Positions 1 through 5,398 of a DNA stretch of 9,323 nucleotides are shown here, one piece after another. The notes below the pieces were generated by a model. That model was not told the origin of the DNA. It ran no database searches and saw only the letters and a program-made list of their open reading frames with translations. This stretch comes from Pseudomonadota bacterium. GTDB taxonomy: Bacteria; Pseudomonadota; Gammaproteobacteria; Xanthomonadales; Xanthomonadaceae. The translations under genes and the position numbers were made by a program. Positions within the stretch are counted from its first letter, which is position 1; each line of letters starts with the position of its first letter. The stretch lies in contig JAEWFH010000107.1 in assembly GCA_023388955.1 (NCBI GenBank), positions 1 through 9,323 on the forward strand. The letters run 5' to 3'.

Positions 1-200
1 AGGATCGCGATCAGGGTGATGCCGACCTGCACCGTGGACAGGAACTGCTCCGGGTGCTCGGCCAGCTCCAGCGCGCGCTGCGCCTTCTTCCCGTCCATCT
101 GGCGCAGCCGCGGCTTGCGCGAGGTGACGACCGACATCTCCGACAGTGCGAAGAAGGCGTTGAACGCGATCAGGACCAGGACGATCAGGAACTCGAGCAT
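1..200 (-). CDS. CNNM/CorC-type (DUF21) membrane transporter, N-terminal fragment
   Basis: Only the first 66 codons are present; the gene runs off the left edge. The product starts MLEFLIVLVLIAFNAFFALS, a hydrophobic first transmembrane helix (residues about 3-22) that runs into the EMSVVTSRKPRLRQ segment. It ends with EHPEQFLSTVQVGITLIAI (residues 48-66). The S-E-x-S-x-V-x-S-R-x-x-R-L pattern followed by P-x-x-F-L-S-T-x-Q-x-G-I-T-L is the signature of the DUF21 (CNNM) transmembrane domain, found in CorC/HlyC-like proteins linked to Mg2+/Co2+ transport. Full members normally carry CBS domains and a CorC_HlyC domain downstream, outside this window. An AGGAG ribosome binding site lies on the minus strand at 210-214, 9 nt before the ATG, which supports the start. 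The gene is divergent from the phosphate operon. The exact substrate cannot be told from this part. Confidence 0.88.
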   Translation of the reverse strand, partial: MLEFLIVLVLIAFNAFFALSEMSVVTSRKPRLRQMDGKKAQRALELAEHPEQFLSTVQVGITLIAI

Positions 201-314
201 GCCGCCGGGCTCCTGGACTCAGATGTGTGGATGGCGCACCTGGCGCCGCGGCGAGATCGTGGGTCGTCGTCCATGTGGGATGCTGGGGAAAGGTGCCCCG
301 GGGGGTGAGGGCGG

Positions 315-320
315 AGTCTA
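315..320 (-). promoter_or_regulatory. Possible -10 element for the CNNM/CorC gene
   Basis: On the minus strand the sequence GCTAGACTCCGC contains TAGACT, four of six matches to TATAAT, 114 nt upstream of the transporter start. The same decamer TAGACTCCGC lies just upstream of the M13 gene that starts at 5276. No convincing -35 element is visible at the right distance, so this is a weak call. Confidence 0.2.
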
Positions 321-383
321 GCAGCCGACGGTGCCGCCACGCCCGTGAACGCGTGGTACTGGGCGCGCGTGCAACGAAACCGT

Positions 384-389
384 CATAAT
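384..389 (+). promoter_or_regulatory. Possible -10 element of the DUF47-pit operon, overlapped by a PhoB-like half-site
   Basis: CATAAT (five of six matches to TATAAT) is the best -10 candidate in the 273-nt divergent region and would give a leader of about 75-80 nt. No TTGACA-like -35 sits 16-18 nt upstream. CCGTCAT (380-386), which resembles the CTGTCAT half-site bound by PhoB, overlaps the hexamer. A second copy, CTGTCGT, follows at 396-402. The start-to-start spacing is 16 nt, not the canonical 11, so a true Pho box is unproven. Confidence 0.3.
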
Positions 390-407
390 CCGCCCCTGTC
401 GTGGCCA

Positions 408-425
408 GCCGGCCGCCTGGCCGGC
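408..425 (+). promoter_or_regulatory. Leader hairpin ahead of the DUF47 gene
   Basis: GCCGGCC (408-414) and GGCCGGC (419-425) form a perfect 7-bp stem with a GCCT loop inside the presumed leader of the DUF47-pit operon. An alternative pairing is GGCCAG (403-408) with CTGGCC (417-422). There is no T-run, so it is not an intrinsic terminator. It may be incidental in GC-rich DNA. Confidence 0.25.
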
Positions 426-473
426 CCGGAACGGGCGCGGCCCGCCTCCAGCATCCGCATCCCCGGGGTTCCC

Positions 474-1100
474 ATGTTCTCGCTGCAAACCATCTTCGGC
501 CAAGGCAACCAGTTCTACACGCTGCTCGAGGAGTCGGCCGTCGCCGCCCGCGACAGCGCCCACGCGCTGCACGAGATGCTGAAGGTCGCCGACCGCCAGC
601 CGGCGCTGGACGCCTTCAAGCTCGCGCGCCTGCAGCAGCGCGACGTGTCGTCCAAGATCAGCCAGGAGCTGGTGGACAGCTTCATCACCCCGATCGAGCG
701 CGAGGACATCGAGGCGCTGGGCTCGGCGCTGTACAAGATCCCCAAGCAGGTCGAGAAGTTCGCCGACCGCTACGCGCTGGCGCTGCAGCACCTGGAGCAC
801 ATCGACTTCACCCCGCGCGCGGCGATGCTGGAGCAGGCCGCGGAGGTGGTGGTCGAGATGGTCCGGCTGCTGCCGAAGATGAAGCTGGGGCCGATGAAGG
901 CGCTCAGCGACAAGCTCCGGGCACTGGAGAACGAGGCCGACCGCCTGATGCTCGAGCTCTACCGCGACATCTACTCCGGCAAGCTCGACCCGCTGCAGAT
1001 GTTCCTGCTCAAGGAGTTCTTCGAGATCCTGGAGAAGGCCATCGACCGCTGCCGCGAGGCCGGCGTGGTGGCCTACGAGATCGTGCTCAAGAACTCCTGA
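474..1100 (+). CDS. DUF47 / PhoU-like accessory protein of the Pit phosphate transporter
   Basis: A soluble, all-helical 208-residue cytoplasmic protein of the DUF47 family (TIGR00153-like, usually about 205-220 residues), a distant relative of PhoU. Family hallmarks are the FGQGNQFYTLLEESA start (residues 8-22), FITPIEREDIEALG (70-83), the acidic ENEADRLM segment (152-159) and EKAIDRCREAGVVAYEIV (187-204). Acidic and Asp residues in these helices probably bind metal, as in PhoU. These genes almost always sit directly before pit, as here with a 10-nt gap, and are thought to modulate Pit activity or assembly; the mechanism is not settled. The frame is open upstream to an ATG at 345, but those extra 43 residues look unlike the family, so the ATG at 474 is chosen. 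Its ribosome binding site is weak (GGGG at 465-468). Confidence 0.9.
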   Translation: MFSLQTIFGQGNQFYTLLEESAVAARDSAHALHEMLKVADRQPALDAFKLARLQQRDVSSKISQELVDSFITPIEREDIEALGSALYKIPKQVEKFADRYALALQHLEHIDFTPRAAMLEQAAEVVVEMVRLLPKMKLGPMKALSDKLRALENEADRLMLELYRDIYSGKLDPLQMFLLKEFFEILEKAIDRCREAGVVAYEIVLKNS

Positions 1101-1110
1101 GGCCGTACCG

Positions 1111-2238
1111 ATGCTGACCCTGGTCATCGTCGTGATCCTGGTGGCACTCGCCTTCGAGTACATCAACGGCTTCCACGACACCGCCAACTCCATCGCCACC
1201 GTCGTCGCGACCAAGGTGCTCTCGCCGATGCAGGCCGTCGGGCTGGCGGCCGGCATGAACCTGCTGGGCGCCCTGGCCGGCACCGCCGTGGCCAAGACGA
1301 TCGCCTCCGGCCTGATCGACATGGGCGTGGTGGAGGTCGGCTTGCAGCTGATCCTGTGCGCCCTGGCCGGTGGCATCGTCTGGAACCTGATCACCTGGTG
1401 GCTCGGGTTGCCGTCCTCGTCCTCGCACGCGCTGATCGGCGGGCTGATCGGGGCCGCGCTGGCGGCGGCGGGCAACAACATCGAGGCGATCATCTGGTCC
1501 GAGCCGGCCGACCCGGTCTGGCGCAGCGCCGGCGTGCTGTGGAAGGTGGTCGTACCCATGATCAGCTCGCCGGTACTGGGCTTCATCGCCGGCTTCCTGC
1601 TGATGGGGGTGCTGTTCGCGATCATCTCCGGCATGGCGGCGGCCGGCGGCCTGCTGGCGCGGCTGGCGCGCCCGCGCTGGGTCAACGGCCTGTTCGGCAA
1701 GGCGCAGATCCTCAGCGCCGCCGGCATGGGCTTCGCCCACGGCATGAACGATGCGCAGAAGACCATGGGCATCATCGCCCTGACCCTGGTCAGCGCCGAG
1801 GCCACAGGGCTGCTCGCCGACCTGCCCACGGGGCTCGGGTTCCTGCACCCGTCGCCGGGTGCGCTTGCCGACGGCGACATCGACCTGTGGATCAAGATCA
1901 CCTGCGCGCTGGTGATGGCCGCCGGCACCGCCGCCGGTGGCTGGCGCATCATCAAGACCCTGGGCCACAAGCTGGTCAAGCTGCACCCGATCCACGGCTT
2001 TGCCGCCGAGACCAGCGCCGCGTCGGTCATCCTCGGCGCCTCGGCGCTGGGTATCCCGGTCTCGACCACCCACAACATCTCCTCGGCGATCATGGGCGTG
2101 GGTACCGCCAAGCGCTTCAACGCCATCAAGTGGACGGTGGTGGAGAGGATGATCTGGGCCTGGATCCTGACCATCCCGATGGCCGGCGGCTTCGCCTACG
2201 TGATGTTCCGGGCCATGGCCGCCGCCGGGCTGGCCTGA
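1111..2238 (+). CDS. pit: Low-affinity inorganic phosphate transporter, PiT family
   Basis: A 375-residue inner-membrane protein of the PiT family. Bacterial members move phosphate, probably as a neutral metal-phosphate complex, driven by the proton gradient. The family's internal duplication is visible: GFHDTANS (residues 20-27) is matched by HGMNDAQK (210-217), and PSSSSH (101-106) by PVSTTH (316-321). The conserved Asp and Asn of the two first motifs (D23/N26 and N213/D214) and the Ser/Thr-His motifs are all intact. Long hydrophobic stretches alternate with short loops, and a more polar stretch lies around residues 235-260. Length is typical for the shorter, DUF47-linked Pit type. It begins 10 nt after the DUF47 stop and ends 3 nt before the ATL start, so one mRNA is likely. 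The metal preference cannot be read from sequence. Confidence 0.95.
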   Translation: MLTLVIVVILVALAFEYINGFHDTANSIATVVATKVLSPMQAVGLAAGMNLLGALAGTAVAKTIASGLIDMGVVEVGLQLILCALAGGIVWNLITWWLGLPSSSSHALIGGLIGAALAAAGNNIEAIIWSEPADPVWRSAGVLWKVVVPMISSPVLGFIAGFLLMGVLFAIISGMAAAGGLLARLARPRWVNGLFGKAQILSAAGMGFAHGMNDAQKTMGIIALTLVSAEATGLLADLPTGLGFLHPSPGALADGDIDLWIKITCALVMAAGTAAGGWRIIKTLGHKLVKLHPIHGFAAETSAASVILGASALGIPVSTTHNISSAIMGVGTAKRFNAIKWTVVERMIWAWILTIPMAGGFAYVMFRAMAAAGLA

Positions 2239-2241
2239 CCG

Positions 2242-2565
2242 GTGGACGACGCCCGCCAGCGGATCCTCGTCGCGGTCCGGGCGATCCAGGCCGGCGAGGT
2301 TGCCGGCTACGGGGAGGTGGCGCGGCGCGCGGGGCTTCCCGGCCGCGCGCGGATGGCGGCTCGGGTGCTGGCTGAAAACGACGATCCGGCGCTGCCCTGG
2401 CACCGGGTGGTGCGCGCCGACGGGCGCATCGCCTTCCCGCCGGGCAGTACGCAGCATGAGGAGCAGTGCCAGCGCCTGCGCGCGGAGGGCGTGCGGGTCG
2501 AAGACGGGCGGGTGCGTGGCCAGCGGGCCGCGGCCAGCCTCGACGAGCAGCTCTGGCGTCCCTGA
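2242..2565 (+). CDS. Alkyltransferase-like (ATL) DNA-repair protein, MGMT family without the acceptor Cys
   Basis: A 107-residue protein, the usual size for ATLs. The DNA-binding domain of O6-alkylguanine transferases is recognisable: GEVAGYGEVARRAGLP (residues 18-33), the ARMAARVL recognition helix (36-43), and PWHRVV (52-57), where Trp53 replaces the alkyl-accepting Cys of PCHRV. Against S. pombe Atl1, Tyr23 matches the nucleotide-flipping Tyr25, Arg37 the intercalating Arg39 and Trp53 Trp56; the LWRP end matches its MWKP end. Such proteins cannot remove alkyl groups. They bind O6-alkylguanine and hand the lesion to nucleotide excision repair (UvrA). The start is a GTG 3 nt after the pit stop with no clear ribosome binding site of its own, which suggests translational coupling. 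Its place in a phosphate-uptake operon is unexplained and may be co-transcription only. Confidence 0.9.
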   Translation: MDDARQRILVAVRAIQAGEVAGYGEVARRAGLPGRARMAARVLAENDDPALPWHRVVRADGRIAFPPGSTQHEEQCQRLRAEGVRVEDGRVRGQRAAASLDEQLWRP

Positions 2566-2601
2566 AAACTTCCGTCACGGGCCGGCGGGCTTCCCGGCCG
2601 C

Positions 2602-2607
2602 TACCAT
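2602..2607 (+). promoter_or_regulatory. Possible -10 element for the rhomboid gene
   Basis: TACCAT in the 66-nt gap after the ATL gene (context GCTACCATTGCGCG) matches TATAAT at four of six positions and would give a leader of about 18 nt carrying the AAGGAG ribosome binding site. The expected -35 position is GC-rich and does not match. A stem GGCCGG (2580-2585) / CCGGCC (2594-2599) without a T-run lies just upstream and could weakly end the preceding operon. Confidence 0.25.
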
Positions 2608-2631
2608 TGCGCGAGCTGCGAAGGAGCCGCG

Positions 2632-3291
2632 ATGTTTTCCAACCTCCCCCCCGTCACCAAGGCGCTGCTGATCGCCAACGCGATCGTGTTCGTGCTCCAG
2701 CTGCTGCTGGGCGATTTCGCGCTGGCCGCCTTCATGCTCTGGCCACTGGGCCTTGGAGCGGACGGATCGGCGCCGTACGAATTCCTGCCGTGGCAGCTGC
2801 TGACCTACGGGTTCATGCACGGCAGCTTCGGGCACCTCGCATTCAACATGCTGGCGCTGCTGATGTTCGGTGCCCCGCTGGAACACGTCTGGGGCGAACG
2901 CCGCTTCCTGACCTACTTCCTGACCTGCGTGGCCGGCGCGGCCGTGTGCCAGCTGGTGGTGGGCTGGTGGACGATGTCCGCGGGCGGCGCCGCATATCCG
3001 ACCGTGGGGGCGTCCGGTGGCGTGTTCGGCCTGCTGCTGGCCTACGGCCTGCTGTTCCCGCACCAGCGGGTGATGCTGCTGATTCCGCCGGTGCCGATGA
3101 AGGCGCGCACGCTGGTGATCGTCTACGGCCTCATCGAGCTGCTGCTGGGCTTCAGCGGCTGGCAGCCGGGCGTGGCCCATTTCGCGCATCTGGGCGGGAT
3201 GCTGTTCGGCTGGCTGCTGATCCGCTACTGGCGCGGCCAGCCGCCCTTCGGCGGCCGCAGGGGGCCGCCGAAGATCCGGATCGTGCGTTAA
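2632..3291 (+). CDS. Rhomboid family intramembrane serine protease
   Basis: A 219-residue polytopic inner-membrane protein with about six hydrophobic helices, the basic bacterial rhomboid core. Rhomboids cut transmembrane segments within the bilayer using a Ser-His dyad. The nucleophile is Ser128 in GASGGVFG (126-133) and the base is His186 in AHLGGMLFG (185-193). His68 and Asn72 in HGSFGHLAFNM (63-73) match the H-x-x-x-N oxyanion region of GlpG (His150/Asn154). The proline-rich segment at residues 143-158 and the basic, glycine-rich cytoplasmic tail (residues 201-219) are typical of small rhomboids. All catalytic residues are present, so it is probably active; the substrate is unknown. AAGGAG at 2621-2626, 5 nt before the ATG, strongly supports the start. 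It converges on the M13 gene and overlaps its stop codon by 4 nt. Confidence 0.93.
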   Translation: MFSNLPPVTKALLIANAIVFVLQLLLGDFALAAFMLWPLGLGADGSAPYEFLPWQLLTYGFMHGSFGHLAFNMLALLMFGAPLEHVWGERRFLTYFLTCVAGAAVCQLVVGWWTMSAGGAAYPTVGASGGVFGLLLAYGLLFPHQRVMLLIPPVPMKARTLVIVYGLIELLLGFSGWQPGVAHFAHLGGMLFGWLLIRYWRGQPPFGGRRGPPKIRIVR

Positions 3292-5276
3292 GGCCGAGGC
3301 CAGACTTCCAGGCGTTCGGCGGGTGCCAGCCGCATCGGGTCCGATGCCTTGCAGCCGAAGGTCTCGCCGAACGCGGCCAGGTTGAGTAGCGGGCCATTGG
3401 TCCGCCACTTGCCGGGCGCATGGGGCGAAGTGGCCGCCAGGCCCGTGGCGGCGGCGGTGGACAGTTGCTGCGGCCACAGGCCGGCCCATGCGGTGAAGAA
3501 GCCTTCCTGCGACTCGTCGTCGGGTTCGGGCTGGGCCGCCTGGAGCGCGTCCCAGGCCAGTTGCACGCCGGCCAGGTCGGCCACGTTCTCGCTCGCGGTA
3601 CGGGTGCCGTCGACCCGGGTGCCCTCCAGCTCCGGCCACTCGTGGCGGCCGTACTGGGTCGCCACCTGGCCGGCGAAGGCCCTCCATGCCTGCACTTCGG
3701 CCGGGCTCCACCAGTCGCGCAGTTCGCCGGCGGCGTCGACCAGGTGGCCGTGGATGTCGAAGCCGTGGCTGATCTCGTGGCCGACCAGCGCGCCGAAGCT
3801 GCCGTACTGGCCGGGCAGGTCCGCGGCCGGATCCAGGATCGGCGACTGCAGGGCGGCCGCGGTCACCACCAGCCGGTTCTGTGCGATGTCGTAGGCGAGC
3901 GCGGCCTGTTGCGGAAGCACGTTCCAGCGCCGGTGGGCGTTGGCCTCGCCGATGCGCCGCATCTGTTCGCGGTGGTGCCAGGTGGAGGCGATCAGCATGT
4001 TGCCGCCGAAGCTGCCCCGGCCCATCGGCTGGACGGTGTAGTCCAGGTCGCGCGGAGGGGTGCCGACCTCGATCTTCATGCGATCAAGCTTGGCGGCGGC
4101 CTCGGCCTTCGCCTGCGGGCCCAGGCGGGGATCACGCTGCAGGGCCTGGCCAAGCGCGTCGCGCACCTGGCCGGCGATCTGCACCGCACGCTCGCGGGTC
4201 GCCGGTTGCACGTAGCGGCTCGCGTACTCGCGTCCCAGCATCGGCCCGGCCGCCAGGTTGATCGCGTCCAGCACCTGCTGCTCGCGGCTGGGCGGCGCCT
4301 GCTTCCCGGCCAGCACCCGGCCGTGGAAGTCGAAATGGATGTCGCGCCAGGCCTTCGACAGGTACGGCGCCATCGAGTCGCCCACGCGCCATCGCAGGTA
4401 GGCGCGCCATTGCGGGGCCTTGAGCTCGTCCACCAGCCCGTCGAGCGTGGCGAAGAGGGTGGGGTTGGCCAGGGACACCACTTCGGAGTCCACGCCCTGG
4501 GCCTGCAGGAACTGCTCCAGCTGCAGGTTGCGATAGGTGCCGGCGAGGCTGTCGACCTGGACCAGCGCGTAGCTCGAGGCGGGGCTGCGCAGCAGGCTCA
4601 GCGGGCGCGATGCGGCGGCGATGCGGCGCTCCAGGTCCAGCACCAGGTCCGCTTCGGCGGCGGCGCGGCGCTCCGGTGTCCCGGTCAGCACCAGTACCTG
4701 CCGCACGTACTCGCGGTAGCGCTCCATCAGTGCCTGGCTGGCGTCGTCGTCGCGGCTGTAGAAGGCCGGGTCCGGCAGGCCCAGCCCGCCCTGGGTGAAG
4801 TAGCCGACGTGGCGCTGCAGGTCCTGCAGGTCGACGTCCGCACCGAAGCTGAAGACCACCGGGATCCCGACCTGGTGCAGGGCGGCGATGGTCGGGGCGA
4901 TGTCGCGGGCACGGCGGATGGCGTTGATACGCTCCAGCAGCGGCCCCAGCGGCTGGGCGCCGTCGCGCTCCACCTGCGCCTCGGACAGCCCGCTGGCCCA
5001 GAAGTCGCCCAGCAGCTTCTGCACCTCGTTCTCCGGCGACTGCATCGCCGAATTGAGCAACGCGACCTGCTGCCCGCGCACCCGCGATTCGAGCTCCCCC
5101 AGCGCGGTGATGGCCGACACGCCTTCGGGAAGTGCGTGGTTGGCCATCCAGGTGGCGTTGGCGTACCCGTGGAAGTCCGTGCACGCCTCCACGGCGTGCC
5201 CCGGGAGACTGGCGAGTGCGGCGAGCAGCCCGGCGGCAACGGCACCGGCGAGGGGAGTACGGGTCATGCGCGACAT
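3288..5276 (-). CDS. M13 family zinc metallopeptidase (neprilysin/PepO-like), divergent paralogue with a Sec signal peptide
   Basis: A 662-residue M13 endopeptidase, probably periplasmic, cutting peptides on the amino side of hydrophobic residues. Residues 1-28 form a Sec signal peptide (basic start, hydrophobic core, cleavage likely after GHA), with no lipobox. The N-terminal domain starts at CTDFHGYANATW (32-43). The catalytic centre is intact: HEISH (500-504, zinc ligands His500 and His504, base Glu501), third ligand Glu563 and Asp567 in SENVADLAG, and His619 and Arg625 (neprilysin His711/Arg717). Unlike its neighbour, the substrate-binding Asn-Ala of the NAYY motif is replaced by Ala459-Leu460, and GFDDxG reads GFDIHG. 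The start is either the ATG at 5276 or one three codons later; neither has a strong ribosome binding site. A terminator separates it from the upstream M13 gene, so it probably has its own promoter. Confidence 0.93.
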   Translation of the reverse strand: MSRMTRTPLAGAVAAGLLAALASLPGHAVEACTDFHGYANATWMANHALPEGVSAITALGELESRVRGQQVALLNSAMQSPENEVQKLLGDFWASGLSEAQVERDGAQPLGPLLERINAIRRARDIAPTIAALHQVGIPVVFSFGADVDLQDLQRHVGYFTQGGLGLPDPAFYSRDDDASQALMERYREYVRQVLVLTGTPERRAAAEADLVLDLERRIAAASRPLSLLRSPASSYALVQVDSLAGTYRNLQLEQFLQAQGVDSEVVSLANPTLFATLDGLVDELKAPQWRAYLRWRVGDSMAPYLSKAWRDIHFDFHGRVLAGKQAPPSREQQVLDAINLAAGPMLGREYASRYVQPATRERAVQIAGQVRDALGQALQRDPRLGPQAKAEAAAKLDRMKIEVGTPPRDLDYTVQPMGRGSFGGNMLIASTWHHREQMRRIGEANAHRRWNVLPQQAALAYDIAQNRLVVTAAALQSPILDPAADLPGQYGSFGALVGHEISHGFDIHGHLVDAAGELRDWWSPAEVQAWRAFAGQVATQYGRHEWPELEGTRVDGTRTASENVADLAGVQLAWDALQAAQPEPDDESQEGFFTAWAGLWPQQLSTAAATGLAATSPHAPGKWRTNGPLLNLAAFGETFGCKASDPMRLAPAERLEVWPRP

Positions 5277-5297
5277 CCATGCGTGGAGATTCCGCGG

Positions 5298-5303
5298 AGT
5301 CTA
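5298..5303 (-). promoter_or_regulatory. Possible -10 element for the divergent M13 peptidase gene
   Basis: On the minus strand GTGAATAGACTCCGCGG contains TAGACT (four of six matches), 21 nt before the ATG at 5276 and just downstream of the terminator of the preceding gene. This is where a promoter would have to be if the gene is transcribed independently. No good -35 is seen (CGTGGT at 17-nt spacing). Confidence 0.25.
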
Positions 5304-5342
5304 TTCACACCCCCCGCAAGACCACGTACACATCCCCGCCAC

Positions 5343-5370
5343 AAAAAAGGCCCGGGAAAAATCCCGGGCC
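5343..5370 (-). terminator. Intrinsic terminator of the lipoprotein M13 peptidase gene
   Basis: Read on the minus strand, GGCCCGGGA (5362-5370) pairs perfectly with TCCCGGGCC (5349-5357) as a 9-bp GC-rich stem with a 4-nt TTTT loop. Six T residues (5343-5348) follow at once. It lies 28 nt after the stop codon of the upstream M13 gene. In the plus direction the hairpin is followed by TCCATC with no T-run, so it works in the minus direction only. Confidence 0.93.
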
Positions 5371-5398
5371 TCCATCAAACACCTGCCGTGCCAGTCGC

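Noticed and set aside
345..473. An in-frame upstream ATG that would extend the DUF47 protein by 43 residues
   Set aside because: The extra segment is Arg/Pro/Trp-rich and unlike the family, and it would cover the likely promoter. Family proteins start near the ATG at 474.
318..2174. A 618-codon open frame on the minus strand opposite DUF47 and pit
   Set aside because: It lies antisense to two well-supported genes, has biased composition and no domain features; it is a GC-driven shadow.
4132..5280. A 382-codon second frame on the minus strand, starting at the ATG at 5280
   Set aside because: It is the shifted frame of the M13 gene, Arg/Ala/Pro/Gly-rich, without motifs. The 5276 frame carries the signal peptide and the zinc site.
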